64,000 bases of DNA from an uncultured Pelagibacteraceae bacterium (GTDB lineage: Bacteria > Pseudomonadota > Alphaproteobacteria > Pelagibacterales > Pelagibacteraceae). Shown here in pieces: positions 1 to 8,357 of this stretch (position 1 is its first letter; each line of letters begins with the position of its first letter). A program made the translations under genes and the position numbers. The stretch spans positions 88,001 to 152,000 of the forward strand of contig CACMDB010000002.1 of the NCBI GenBank assembly GCA_902612325.1. Reading direction: 5' to 3'. The notes beneath the pieces were generated by a model. It was given only the letters and a program-made list of their open reading frames with translations, did no database searches and was not told the DNA's origin.

Positions 1-354
1 TTGATTTATTTGATCTTGGTAATGTTTATCTATTACTTCTTCAACGGAGGCAGTACATAGCATAGCTGCTTTTTTCCCAAGAATAGTAGACCCAAAACCT
101 AAACCTACACCTAGTAGATCCCACAATGGCAAAAATTTTGTTGGCTCAATATTTCTTTTTTTTATTTCGTTTTCAAAAAATTGACAATGTTCAATTTCAT
201 GTTCTTTCATATCCTCAATTATTTTTTTCAAATTGTCATTTTTAACAATTGTATTTAAAGCTAATAACTGACCTTCATAAATTTTGACAGCACCCCTCTC
301 CCCTGCATGGTCAACTCTAATAAATTCTTCAACTATTTTATCAGTTTTTTTCAT
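1..354 (-). CDS. coq7: COQ7-type demethoxyubiquinone hydroxylase (3' part cut by window edge)
   Basis: Reading the minus strand from the ATG at 354 gives 118 residues that run off the window edge, so the C-terminal part is missing. The visible part begins with an E-F-I-R-V-D-H-A-G-E-R-G-A segment and has an E-H-x-x-H cluster near residue 53 (KEHEIEH). These are the carboxylate and His ligands of the ferritin-like di-iron COQ7 family, which hydroxylates a late ubiquinone precursor at the inner membrane. The start overlaps the end of dsbB by 14 bp, and yqaA lies upstream, so the three genes look like one transcript. The family call is firm. The start is supported by the coding overlap and by the N-terminus matching the usual beginning of the domain. 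Confidence 0.88.
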   Translation of the reverse strand, partial: MKKTDKIVEEFIRVDHAGERGAVKIYEGQLLALNTIVKNDNLKKIIEDMKEHEIEHCQFFENEIKKRNIEPTKFLPLWDLLGVGLGFGSTILGKKAAMLCTASVEEVIDKHYQDQINQ

Positions 355-823
355 ATTTAGTAAAAATTTTTGCTAGGGTTATAATAAATAATATACTTAT
401 TACAATATTAATAGTAGTTAGTGATAATCCTAAAATCCTAAATGTCACATCTTTACAGCTTATAGTCTTTTCACTTAGTTGATTTAGTAATTCCTCTTTA
501 CTTACGTTTTCAGAAAAGTTTTTTACACCACAAACAGTTGATTCTTTAAAAATGCCTTGTTCTATGCCGAAATGATACAATGAAATAAAAAAAGAAAAAG
601 TAAAAGTTAGTATTAAAAGCAAAATAAAGAAATTTTCATTTTTCTTTATAATAAACATTAGAGATATCAAAATTATACTTAACCCATAAGGAATTCTCTC
701 TATCAAACATAAATTACATGGTTGGTGGCCCAGAACATGCTCTATAAAATAAGCAGAAATCAAAGCTATTAGACTAAATAGAAAAATTATTCTCAAGTAA
801 ATTTCAGTTTTAAGATTAAACAT
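341..823 (-). CDS. dsbB: Disulfide bond formation protein DsbB
   Basis: A 160-residue inner-membrane protein with four hydrophobic segments. The first periplasmic loop carries the quinone-coupled redox pair in the motif HQPCNLCLIERIPY near residues 33-46. The second loop has a further Cys pair, near STVCG and ISCKD. In the family these pairs pass electrons from DsbA to ubiquinone, re-oxidising the periplasmic disulfide machinery. Length and topology fit short alphaproteobacterial DsbB proteins. It overlaps yqaA upstream by 8 bp and coq7 downstream by 14 bp. The coupling with coq7 is fitting because DsbB needs quinone, but that functional link is inferred. No dsbA is in the window. Confidence 0.9.
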   Translation of the reverse strand: MFNLKTEIYLRIIFLFSLIALISAYFIEHVLGHQPCNLCLIERIPYGLSIILISLMFIIKKNENFFILLLILTFTFSFFISLYHFGIEQGIFKESTVCGVKNFSENVSKEELLNQLSEKTISCKDVTFRILGLSLTTINIVISILFIITLAKIFTKYEKN

Positions 824-1421
824 GAGATTTAAAAATCAGATAAATTATTAAGCCAATAATAACAATTAATATTCCAATTATTGTAAACCATTTTGACCCA
901 TGCTTATCCATATATTCATTAAATAAATCACCGAACTTATAAGAAAGGTATGATACGATGAAAAATCTTAATCCTCGGGAAATTAAACTTATCAAAACAA
1001 AGATTAAAAAATTAAATCCTATTAGGCCGCTTGCAATTGTAAAAACTTTATATGGAAGAGGAGTAAAACCAGCTAAAAAAAGTACTCCTAACCAAGCATA
1101 AAAACCATCACTATTAACTAAGTTTTCTTTAATTTTTGATAACTTATCCTCATAACCATAAAAACTCATAATGTGTGCTCCAAATTCAAAAAAGAACGCA
1201 CCAATTAAGTAACCAAGCATACCACCTAAAACTGAAAAAATTGTAGTTATAAGAAAGATTTTAATAAAATCATTTTTTTTTGATATTACCATTGGAATAA
1301 CCATTACATCTGGCGGAATAGGAAAAAATGAACTTTCAACAAAAGAGACTATTGCCAAATAATATTTAGAACTTTTGTGAGCTGCTAAATCTAAACATTT
1401 TTTGTAAAGACTTTTAAACAT
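816..1421 (-). CDS. YqaA/DedA-like VTT-domain membrane protein
   Basis: A 201-residue polytopic membrane protein. The N-terminal half has the segment SFVESSFFPIPPDVMVIPMV, typical of the YqaA branch of the DedA/VTT (SNARE-associated) superfamily, with a later Gly/Pro-rich membrane stretch (AGFTPLPYKVFTIASG) that resembles the re-entrant helix of the family. DedA relatives are linked to lipid flipping and membrane homeostasis; the exact substrate here is unknown. It is the first gene of a probable yqaA-dsbB-coq7 transcript on the minus strand and overlaps dsbB by 8 bp. A second, distinct VTT protein of the TVP38 type is encoded at 56863-57588. Confidence 0.8.
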   Translation of the reverse strand: MFKSLYKKCLDLAAHKSSKYYLAIVSFVESSFFPIPPDVMVIPMVISKKNDFIKIFLITTIFSVLGGMLGYLIGAFFFEFGAHIMSFYGYEDKLSKIKENLVNSDGFYAWLGVLFLAGFTPLPYKVFTIASGLIGFNFLIFVLISLISRGLRFFIVSYLSYKFGDLFNEYMDKHGSKWFTIIGILIVIIGLIIYLIFKSHV

Positions 1422-1479
1422 TTTTTGGTTTTAATATAATTTTAGTTCTTATACTATTTAATAAATTATTAAATAACTA

Positions 1480-1564
1480 GGGCGAATGGCGGAACTGGTA
1501 GACGCGCACGACTCAAAATCGTGTTTCGCAAGAAGTGAGAGTTCGATTCTCTCTTCGCCCACCA
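1480..1564 (+). tRNA. tRNA-Leu (anticodon CAA)
   Basis: The acceptor strands GGGCGAA (1480-1486) and TTCGCCC (1554-1560) pair fully. They are followed by discriminator A and an encoded CCA (1562-1564). The anticodon arm is CACGA / CTCAAAA / TCGTG, giving CAA, which reads UUG. A long variable arm and a normal TTCGATT T-loop fit the class II shape of tRNA-Leu. The acyl-CoA synthetase begins only 4 bp after the CCA, so the two are probably co-transcribed. Confidence 0.96.
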
Positions 1565-1568
1565 AATT

Positions 1569-3266
1569 ATGGAATTAAGTAAAATTAACAGTTTAGTAGA
1601 ACTTTTTTTCACGAAGTATAAGGAGTTAAACTCTACTTCTAATAAACCATTTTTAAAGTGGTTAAAGGATAATAAGAAAGATTTTCTTACTTGGAAACAA
1701 GTTGAAAGAAATATTCAAATTTTATCTGAATATTTAAGAAAAAATTTATCTAAAGGAGATAGGTGCATTTTATTATCTGAAAATCGGCCTGAATGGCTTA
1801 TTTCTGATATAGCCATAATGAACGCTGGTGGGGTAACAGTTCCTTTATTTACAACTTACTCTGAAAAGGATTATGAATATATCATTAATGATTGTAATCC
1901 AAAAATTTGTATTGTCTCAAATAATACTCAATTAAAAAAAATAGATAAATTCATTTCAGATAATATAAAAGTTTTATCAATAGAAAATATAGATAAACAA
2001 ATTGATAGTATAGAAAATATTTTTGAAAGATTTTCTAAAGACAAAACTTTAGATCATTACAACTTTAACCAAAATATTGAAAGAAAAGATCTAGCTTGCA
2101 TCATTTACACATCAGGAACAACTGGTAACCCTAAAGGTGTAATGCTGAGTCATGGGGGTATTTTATCTAATTGTGAGGGTGCGCAAGAAATTTTGAATTC
2201 GCTAGTTAGAGATAGTGAACCTGTTTTTTTGACTTGGCTTCCTTTATCTCATTCATATGAACATGCTGTTCAATTTGTACAAATCACATTAGGAGCAAAA
2301 ATTTATTATGCTGAAAGTTTAGAGAAATTATTATCTAATATGTCAGTTGCTAAACCAACTATAATGACCGCTGTGCCAAGATTTTATCAAAATTTGTATA
2401 GCAAGATTTCGATTAATTTTTCAAAACAAACAGGTCTCAAGAAAAAATTAATATCCTCGACGATTTTGCTTGGAATAAAAAAACTAAATAATGAGAATAT
2501 GAGCTTAAGAGAAAAAATACTAAATTATTTATGTGAAAAATTAGTAAGACAAAAAATCAAAAATCAGTTTGGTGGAAATTTAAAGGCTTTTGTTTCTGGA
2601 GGGGGTGCGTTAGATCAAAAAATTGGTGAATTTTTGAATTCTATCGGATTGCCAACTTTACAAGGTTATGGCCTAACAGAAGCATCCCCAGTAGTAAGTT
2701 GCAATATACCTGAAAAAATCAAGATTGATACAGTTGGACCTCCTTTTAAAACTAATGAGGTGAAGATTGCACAGGATGGTGAAATTCTGGTCAAAGGCGA
2801 AAATGTAATGCTTGGTTACTGGAACATGAAAAAAGAAACAGACGATATACTTAAAAATGGTTGGTTACACACAGGAGATATAGGTGAAATTACAAAAGAG
2901 GGAAATTTGAAAATTACTGACAGAAAAAAAGAAATTATTGTAAATTCTGGTGGTGATAACATTTCACCCTCGAAAATTGAAAATTTATTGTGTCTTGACG
3001 ATAAAATTAAACAAAGTTTTGTTTATGGAGACAAAAAAACTTATTTAGTTGCTTTAATTGTAAGTGACAGTGAAAAAAATAAAAAAGAAATTGAATTATA
3101 TATAGATGATCTAAATAAAAACTTATCTCTTGTTGAAAGAGTAAAAAAAATAAAATTAATTAATGAAGAATTTACAATTGAAAATGGAATGTTAACACCA
3201 ACTTTAAAACTAAAAAGAAAAAAAATTTTAGAAAAATATAAAGAAGATTTAGAAAAGCTTTATTAA
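1569..3266 (+). CDS. Long-chain acyl-CoA synthetase (AMP-binding enzyme)
   Basis: A 565-residue member of the ANL adenylating superfamily, closest in layout to long-chain fatty-acid CoA ligases. The P-loop-like motif YTSGTTGNPKGVMLSH lies near residues 180-195. LQGYGLTEASPVV (A5 region) is near 365-378, and GWLHTGDIGEI followed by the ITDRKKEIIVNSGG signature lies near 435-470. The reaction is ATP-dependent activation of a fatty acid to acyl-CoA on the cytoplasmic side of the membrane. Substrate chain length cannot be read from sequence. The ATG is 4 bp after tRNA-Leu. Downstream lies a 200-bp AT-rich gap holding the promoter of the 25-residue basic peptide. Confidence 0.88.
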   Translation: MELSKINSLVELFFTKYKELNSTSNKPFLKWLKDNKKDFLTWKQVERNIQILSEYLRKNLSKGDRCILLSENRPEWLISDIAIMNAGGVTVPLFTTYSEKDYEYIINDCNPKICIVSNNTQLKKIDKFISDNIKVLSIENIDKQIDSIENIFERFSKDKTLDHYNFNQNIERKDLACIIYTSGTTGNPKGVMLSHGGILSNCEGAQEILNSLVRDSEPVFLTWLPLSHSYEHAVQFVQITLGAKIYYAESLEKLLSNMSVAKPTIMTAVPRFYQNLYSKISINFSKQTGLKKKLISSTILLGIKKLNNENMSLREKILNYLCEKLVRQKIKNQFGGNLKAFVSGGGALDQKIGEFLNSIGLPTLQGYGLTEASPVVSCNIPEKIKIDTVGPPFKTNEVKIAQDGEILVKGENVMLGYWNMKKETDDILKNGWLHTGDIGEITKEGNLKITDRKKEIIVNSGGDNISPSKIENLLCLDDKIKQSFVYGDKKTYLVALIVSDSEKNKKEIELYIDDLNKNLSLVERVKKIKLINEEFTIENGMLTPTLKLKRKKILEKYKEDLEKLY

Positions 3267-3386
3267 TTTTTTACAAAATATTTGATAATTAAGCGCATAA
3301 ACACTAACTTTTTTACAATTTAAATTTTTTTTAAAAAAAATTTTTATTTTAATTTTATTTTTAAAATTTTCTTTAAAATTTAAGAT

Positions 3387-3415
3387 TTGACATAAGGCAC
3401 ATAAAAAAATAAAAA
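3387..3415 (+). promoter_or_regulatory. Probable sigma-70 promoter for the basic peptide gene
   Basis: A perfect TTGACA at 3387-3392 is followed after 17 bp by TAAAAA (3410-3415), a 4/6 match to the -10 consensus. It sits about 55 bp before the start codon at 3468 and just upstream of a 16-bp palindrome. The remainder of 3267-3467 is low-complexity A/T sequence with no other gene. Confidence 0.5.
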
Positions 3416-3426
3416 TAGACTAATAG

Positions 3427-3442
3427 CGAATCAATTGATTCG
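3427..3442. repeat. Perfect 16-bp palindrome in the leader of the basic peptide gene
   Basis: The segment CGAATCAATTGATTCG is its own reverse complement over all 16 bases. Given the predicted promoter it would fall just after the transcription start, so it could be an operator for a dimeric repressor or a short 5' UTR hairpin. Sequence alone does not decide between these. Confidence 0.7.
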
Positions 3443-3467
3443 TTTAACTTAAAAAAGGGAGCTAAAG

Positions 3468-3545
3468 ATGCCTAAGAGAAGAAAAAAAGCAAAGAAGGCT
3501 AAGAAAAAAGCTAAGAAAAAAGCTAAAAAAAGAAGAAGAAGATAA
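3468..3545 (+). CDS. 25-residue Lys/Arg/Ala-only basic peptide
   Basis: After an ATG-CCT start (Met-Pro), every one of the remaining 23 residues is Lys, Arg or Ala. Most of it is a K-K-A / K-K-K-A repeat, and it ends in four Arg. Translation support is good: a purine-rich AAAAAAGGGAGC stretch (3451-3462) lies 5 bp before the ATG. The unit is self-contained, with a TTGACA promoter, a palindrome and a strong hairpin terminator directly after the stop. The composition recalls the C-terminal tails of histone H1-like bacterial proteins, so nucleic-acid binding is a fair inference, but I recognise no named family. It sits tail to tail with carD, whose product has a Lys-rich N-terminal tail. It is too short for routine gene callers. 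Confidence 0.75.
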   Translation: MPKRRKKAKKAKKKAKKKAKKRRRR

Positions 3546-3564
3546 TTACTTAGTATTCTTTATT

Positions 3565-3610
3565 AAAAACGCTTCTCATAACGATTTACGTGTGAGAGGC
3601 GTTTTTTTTT
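3565..3610. terminator. Bidirectional rho-independent terminator
   Basis: The arms AACGCTTCTCA and TGAGAGGCGTT pair throughout with one G-U. The loop is 14 nt. The arms are flanked by a run of A on one side and T on the other (3601-3610). It ends the basic peptide gene on the plus strand and overlaps the last bases of carD coming from the other side. Confidence 0.9.
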
Positions 3611-4481
3611 ATTCCTCTATATCTTCTTCATTTTCTGAAACAGCCTCTTCTTCAGGTAAATCTGATGAAGCTTGCTTTATTGGTGCTGCCTCTGGTTTAG
3701 TTTGAATATTTAAGTTTCTTTTTAAAGCTTTATCTAATTTTTTTTGAGTATCCTCTAATGACAGATTTAGAATTATTTGAAATTCTGAAAGGATTCTTTC
3801 ATATGCTTTTTCAAACAATTGTCTTTCACTATAAGATTGGTCAACCATCAAATCGTCCCCCTTATTAAGGTCTCTTACTACTTCGGCTAACTCATAAATC
3901 TTACCTGATGAAATCTTTGCTTCATATTCCTGTGCTCTCCTACTCCACATAGATCTTTTTATTTTAGGCTTACTTTTTAATATTGAGATGCATTTATTTA
4001 CCTGATTGATAGTAGCTAATGGTCTTAAGTGTAATTGTTTATTAACAGGCACCATTCCATTAGCTTTATCTTTTTCAAATTTTATAACGTAAGTTTCAAC
4101 GTCTATTCCTCCAATATTTATTTTTTTGAATTCAGTAATTTGCCCAACACCATGTTTTGGGTATACGACATAATCTTTGATTTTATATTCTCTTTTTTCT
4201 GTTTCTTGTTTTTTTACTTTTTTAATTTCTGGTTTAGCCTCATTATTTTTTGTAATTCTTAAACCATCACTTTTCTGTTCTGTAGTTTTGACTTCAGATT
4301 TTATAGATTTTTTTAAAGGTATTTTTTTAGTATTAATTAATTTTTTTGGTAATTTATTTATCTTCTTTTTTACTTTTTTTAATTTAACAATCTTTTTGGT
4401 TTTTGCCTTTTTTTTTGATTTAGTAGCTTTACTTTTTTTAAAGGTTTTCTTTAAAATACTTTTCAAACTTATTTTGCTCAT
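3609..4481 (-). CDS. carD: CarD-family transcription regulator with long Lys-rich N-terminal tail
   Basis: 290 residues. Residues about 100-160 form the CarD/TRCF RNA-polymerase-interacting domain ([17 protein letters not shown]), followed by the helical DNA-binding part to about residue 255 ([23 protein letters not shown]). An acidic tail ends the protein. CarD homologues bind the RNA polymerase beta subunit and stabilise open promoter complexes. Unusually, the first ~96 residues are a low-complexity basic tail; 27 of the first 60 residues are Lys. The start lies 44 bp inside fdxA, and there is no internal Met until the CarD domain, so either the tail is real or translation starts at a non-ATG codon. 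It is the last gene of a minus-strand series and ends at the shared terminator. Confidence 0.85.
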   Translation of the reverse strand: MSKISLKSILKKTFKKSKATKSKKKAKTKKIVKLKKVKKKINKLPKKLINTKKIPLKKSIKSEVKTTEQKSDGLRITKNNEAKPEIKKVKKQETEKREYKIKDYVVYPKHGVGQITEFKKINIGGIDVETYVIKFEKDKANGMVPVNKQLHLRPLATINQVNKCISILKSKPKIKRSMWSRRAQEYEAKISSGKIYELAEVVRDLNKGDDLMVDQSYSERQLFEKAYERILSEFQIILNLSLEDTQKKLDKALKRNLNIQTKPEAAPIKQASSDLPEEEAVSENEEDIEE

Positions 4482-4764
4482 CTTTATATTTTTCGTGATC
4501 CGATGGAGGATCTTTCTTAACTGTTATATTTGGCCAGATTTCGGAATATTGTTTATTGATTTCTAGCCATTTATCAGACCCTGGCTCTGTATCAGCTTTT
4601 ATTGCATCAACAGGACATTCAGGCTCACAAACGCCACAATCTATACACTCATCAGGTTTAATTACAAGCATATTTTTTCCCTCATAGAAACAATCTACAG
4701 GGCAAACTTCAACACAATCCATTAACTTACATTTAATGCATTTGTCATTAACTATATATGTCAT
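4438..4764 (-). CDS. fdxA: 7Fe-type ferredoxin FdxA
   Basis: 108 residues. Two clusters of Cys are visible in the first 50: [17 protein letters not shown] and then [15 protein letters not shown]. This is the pattern of 3Fe-4S plus 4Fe-4S ferredoxins of the FdxA type, with the extended C-terminal tail that also marks the subfamily. It is a cytoplasmic electron carrier; its partners are not evident here. The start codon overlaps the upstream TerB-like gene by one base (TAATG), and its 3' end overlaps the carD start by 44 bp. The fdxA-carD neighbourhood is common in alphaproteobacteria. Confidence 0.93.
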   Translation of the reverse strand: MTYIVNDKCIKCKLMDCVEVCPVDCFYEGKNMLVIKPDECIDCGVCEPECPVDAIKADTEPGSDKWLEINKQYSEIWPNITVKKDPPSDHEKYKDEQNKFEKYFKENL

Positions 4765-5177
4765 TATTGATTTTCCTTTTTAATTTTTTCTTTGATATCT
4801 CCCATGATCTTATTGTCAATATACAATAAGCCTGCAAGTCGTCTCATCAAATTAGTTTCAAACATATCTGCTTCTTTATTTGAGTAAATTATTCTCCAAA
4901 GGGTTTCTATAATTTCAATTTTTTTTTTATCATCCATATTTTTAACTTCCCTTGTAAAATCTAAAATTTGGTTAGAGTTTTCTTCTATTTTTTTACCTTC
5001 TTTTAAAATATTTTCTAAATTATCTTGGTCTGCACCTATTTTCAAAAGTGCCTTACTTATTATAACCTCTTCTTCTTTTGAGAAGTTCTCATCAATTTTT
5101 GCAGCATGAATCAATAATGCCGCAACTCTTGCTAAATCACTAGTTTTAGTATCTCCTTTTTTTTCTTTAAAAAACAT
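4764..5177 (-). CDS. TerB-like (tellurite resistance TerB fold) protein
   Basis: 137 residues, soluble and helical. It begins [29 protein letters not shown] and continues with acidic helices ([13 protein letters not shown]). The spacing A-A-L-L-x-x-A-x-x-D is characteristic of the small TerB-like domain found in many alphaproteobacteria. The biochemical role of stand-alone TerB-like proteins is not known, and the tellurite name is historical. It lies 3 bp downstream of the helicase gene and overlaps fdxA by one base, so helicase-terB-fdxA-carD looks like one operon. Confidence 0.75.
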   Translation of the reverse strand: MFFKEKKGDTKTSDLARVAALLIHAAKIDENFSKEEEVIISKALLKIGADQDNLENILKEGKKIEENSNQILDFTREVKNMDDKKKIEIIETLWRIIYSNKEADMFETNLMRRLAGLLYIDNKIMGDIKEKIKKENQ

Positions 5178-5180
5178 TAC

Positions 5181-7658
5181 TTACTGGTTCAAATTTAAAT
5201 TTTTTAATACTTTGAAAGGACTTTCTTTAATGAATTTTTTACTTACTTTTTTTGAGCTTTTTCTTGGATTGTATTTAAAAAATATATCATTATTTTTTTC
5301 AAAAACTTTATAACCCATAATTTTTAAAAGTTTTTTAAAGTTGTCCTTATTACATCCAAGTAAATTCAACATTTCAGGAATTAACTTAATTTCATTCTTT
5401 TCTGTGTTTGAATTAATAATTTGAACAAATAATCTTTCTAAAATATCAATCCTTACGTAAAAATTGTCAAATTTCTCAAATCCACAAAGTAACATAAAAT
5501 TTCTATTTTTAATTTTGTCGTTTTCTAAAAAATTTAAACCAAACACAGGAGGTTTTAAATTAAAATATTTTTGATGATAATTTTTCCAAAGTAAAGTTCT
5601 TAAAGACACAGCCTCTGGTTTGATTAATTTGTGTAAAAATACATGATATCTTCCAAATTTTACTCCTTGATCTCTCAAAAATTTCCTCTCATTTTGTCCT
5701 AATATTTTTAGATAATCTATAACTTGATTTCTTTGAAGGACTCCATTGTTCTCATACAATTGATATGCAAGAGCTTTAATTGATGAGTTTTTTTCCTTAA
5801 GATTTCTCAAATCAATTAAACTGCTCAAAACATTTTGTATTTTATTTTTTAGCCATTTCACTAAATAATTATTTAATTTTTTTAATTGATCTGTTTCCAG
5901 AATATCATCAACTATAAGAACAATATTTGGATTTAAATAGTCTTTACCTGGTTGCAATCTTGCTATTGGAGACTTTCTCCAATAAATTTTAAAATTCTCG
6001 TTTAGTTCTATTAAACCTGTCTCGATTATTGTATCTATTCTTTTTTGAAGTTCTGGACCAACTGTCTGTCTTGCTGCTTTTTTGAGCGATTTGATATCTG
6101 TTTCTAAGGCACCCTTTTTTAAATCTAGCTCTAATTTAAGTCCATTTATCTTTCCAATAAATTGATCATCAATCATTACTTCGTTATTTTCTAAAATTTT
6201 AGTATCAAATTCCATATCTTGCTTTAAGCCTCTTGCTAGGACACTTGCCCTTTTGTCAATAAAAGTTTTTGTAAGCTCCTCATGTAATCTATCTGATAAC
6301 TTATCCTCTAAGTGTTTTGTTTTTTCTATCCAATAGTTTTGATTTTCTATCCAATTATTTTTATTTGAAACATATGACCAAGTTCTTACATTTGCAATTC
6401 TATTTGATAAAGAATCTACATTTCCATCTAATTTATCAAGTTTGACGAGTTGAAGTCGCATATAATCATCTGTAATTTTACCCTTTTCGTTTGTTAAATA
6501 TTTAAAAACATTTTCAATCACTTCATAGTGATTGCCATAGGTTTTTTTAACAAAATCTGGTATTTGGCAACATTCCCATAAAAGACTTAATTTATCTTTG
6601 TCAAATTTGATATTTTCTAAATTTTTATCTCTTAAAAAAAATTTTAAGGCTTTTTCATCTTCGCATTCATGTATTTTTCTTAACCATCTTTTATTAGGCT
6701 TTTCCTCTAAAGACTTTAATAATTTGAAAGGACTCTCAAAGTTTAAATTTGAATTTCTCCAAAATAAAGATTGGATTTCTTCAAATTTATGATTTTCCAA
6801 TAAATCTACTTCATCAGCATTTATTTCTTTACATTCTCCTGTTATACCAAAATTGCCGTTGTTCAAATATCTTCCTGCTCTACCAGCTATTTGTCCAATT
6901 TCTGCTAAATTTAGTTTTCTTAATTTTTTCCCATCAAATTTTTTTAAATTGGAAAAATAAACATGATCAAGATCCATATTAATTCCCATACCAATAGCAT
7001 CAGTTGCTACTAGAAAATCAACATCTCCAGATTGATACAGCTCTACTTGTGCATTCCTTGTCTTTGGGCTTAGAGATCCCATAACAATTGAAGCACCTCC
7101 TTTTTGTCTTCTTATAAGTTCAGCGATGGCGTAAACTTCCTCTGCAGAAAATGCTATAATTGCTGTTTTTCTTTGAATTCTTGAAATTTTTTTATGACCA
7201 ACATAAGAAAGTTTTGAAAGTCTAGTTCGATTTATAAATTCAATGTCATCATCAAGATTAGAAATTATAGGTCTTATAGTATTTGATCCCATTAACATTG
7301 TTAATTTTATTCCTCTTAAGTTCAATAATCTGTCTGTAAAAATATGACCTCGCTCATGGTCCGCGCACATTTGAATTTCATCCACGCCTACAAAATCTAA
7401 TTCTTTATCAATTGGCATAGACTCAACAGTACACAGATAATACTTTGCATTTGTAGGAATTATTTTTTCTTCACCAGTAATTAAAGCAACTTTTTCTAAA
7501 CTTACCTTTTTAATTACCTTGTCGTAAACTTCTCTAGCTAACAATCTCAAAGGAAAACCTATCATCCCAGTGTCAAACGACAGCATAGTCTCAATAGCAA
7601 GATGAGTTTTACCTGTATTTGTTGGGCCAAGGACAGCTGTAATTTTATTTTTTATCAT
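5181..7658 (-). CDS. SUV3-like superfamily 2 ATP-dependent helicase
   Basis: 825 residues. The Walker A motif GPTNTGKT is at residues 11-18, the DExx box (GVDEIQM) near 92, and motif VI (QIAGRAGRYL) near 256-265. This layout matches the SUV3/SUPV3L1 branch that alphaproteobacteria share with mitochondria, where the eukaryotic enzyme unwinds RNA in the degradosome. The long C-terminal region (about 300-825) lacks obvious motifs; its last 40 residues are Lys-rich. RNA unwinding and decay is the likely job by family; no partner nuclease is nearby. The 168 bp upstream (7659-7826) hold no convincing gene. Confidence 0.85.
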   Translation of the reverse strand: MIKNKITAVLGPTNTGKTHLAIETMLSFDTGMIGFPLRLLAREVYDKVIKKVSLEKVALITGEEKIIPTNAKYYLCTVESMPIDKELDFVGVDEIQMCADHERGHIFTDRLLNLRGIKLTMLMGSNTIRPIISNLDDDIEFINRTRLSKLSYVGHKKISRIQRKTAIIAFSAEEVYAIAELIRRQKGGASIVMGSLSPKTRNAQVELYQSGDVDFLVATDAIGMGINMDLDHVYFSNLKKFDGKKLRKLNLAEIGQIAGRAGRYLNNGNFGITGECKEINADEVDLLENHKFEEIQSLFWRNSNLNFESPFKLLKSLEEKPNKRWLRKIHECEDEKALKFFLRDKNLENIKFDKDKLSLLWECCQIPDFVKKTYGNHYEVIENVFKYLTNEKGKITDDYMRLQLVKLDKLDGNVDSLSNRIANVRTWSYVSNKNNWIENQNYWIEKTKHLEDKLSDRLHEELTKTFIDKRASVLARGLKQDMEFDTKILENNEVMIDDQFIGKINGLKLELDLKKGALETDIKSLKKAARQTVGPELQKRIDTIIETGLIELNENFKIYWRKSPIARLQPGKDYLNPNIVLIVDDILETDQLKKLNNYLVKWLKNKIQNVLSSLIDLRNLKEKNSSIKALAYQLYENNGVLQRNQVIDYLKILGQNERKFLRDQGVKFGRYHVFLHKLIKPEAVSLRTLLWKNYHQKYFNLKPPVFGLNFLENDKIKNRNFMLLCGFEKFDNFYVRIDILERLFVQIINSNTEKNEIKLIPEMLNLLGCNKDNFKKLLKIMGYKVFEKNNDIFFKYNPRKSSKKVSKKFIKESPFKVLKNLNLNQ

Positions 7659-7826
7659 TTCTATCTTTGGTATATCTTAATTTTTATCTACTAGATGTAG
7701 TCATTGTTAAAGAACAAAAATAGACTAAAACATGACCGAATCGGAGGATAAAAAGTTCTCATTTTTTTTAAATAATAATTTAACTTAACATAATTAAATT
7801 AATTATAAAGATTATGTGCTGATTGC

Positions 7827-8237
7827 TTAGTCAGTTGTTTTGATTTTTAAAATTTTCCAAATTCCTGATGCTGACGTAATTATCTTACCATTACAATTTA
7901 ACTCACAAAATAAAAATACAAGAGTTTTTGTTTTTTTTAATATTTTTACTTTCCCGAAGATTTCATCATTAATTTTTGATGATCCAATAAACTTTATATC
8001 TAAAGAAATTGTTACGCAGGGTGCATTATCAGCTGATCGATGTGCTGCTGTGCCGGCACCGGCATCTATCAGTGCAGACAAATAACCTCCATGAGTAATT
8101 CCTGCAGCATTTAAATGATTATTATTAATCTTTGATTTAAATTCGAATTCATTTTCAGAGATATTTCTAAATAAAAGGCCTCCGTTATGTTTCATAAAAC
8201 CTGGTTTGAGACTGATTTGTTCAAATTGATTAGACAT
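7827..8237 (-). CDS. PaaI-type hotdog-fold thioesterase
   Basis: 136 residues with the hotdog helix signature ITHGGYLSALIDAGAG near residues 47-62 and the following beta strands (PCVTISLDIKFIG). These are features of the PaaI/YdiI acyl-CoA thioesterase group, which hydrolyse acyl- or aryl-CoA in the cytoplasm. The physiological substrate is not predictable from this. It lies 6 bp downstream of a 32-residue membrane-peptide ORF on the same strand and shares the region with an acyl-CoA synthetase and a thiolase, which would fit acyl-CoA turnover (inference). Confidence 0.82.
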   Translation of the reverse strand: MSNQFEQISLKPGFMKHNGGLLFRNISENEFEFKSKINNNHLNAAGITHGGYLSALIDAGAGTAAHRSADNAPCVTISLDIKFIGSSKINDEIFGKVKILKKTKTLVFLFCELNCNGKIITSASGIWKILKIKTTD

Positions 8238-8243
8238 AATTTT

Positions 8244-8342
8244 TTATAATACAAAAGTTAAGATTAATATAATTATAAAAATAGAAACAAAAAAATATAT
8301 TACTGACATTTGAAGAGATATTTTTTCTAACCATTTTAACAT
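8244..8342 (-). CDS. Putative 32-residue single-span membrane peptide
   Basis: The minus-strand ORF starts MLKWLEKISLQ and continues with about 20 hydrophobic residues ending at the stop, a simple N-in membrane anchor. A good ribosome binding site, AAAGGA, lies 6 bp before the ATG. The stop is 6 bp before the thioesterase start, so translation coupling is plausible. No family is recognised. In AT-rich DNA, short hydrophobic ORFs can arise by chance, so the RBS and spacing are the main support. Confidence 0.5.
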   Translation of the reverse strand: MLKWLEKISLQMSVIYFFVSIFIIILILTFVL

Positions 8343-8357
8343 AATTTTCCTTTTTTA

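Noticed and set aside
3411..3423. A 13-base segment AAAAATAGACTAA found also at 7716-7728
   Set aside because: Both lie in AT-rich gaps and the surroundings do not match; the repeat could easily be chance.
7732..7788. An 18-codon plus-strand ORF (MTESEDKKFS...) between the thioesterase and helicase genes
   Set aside because: No promoter or ribosome binding site and no coupling to a neighbour; the gap also shows no conserved structure.
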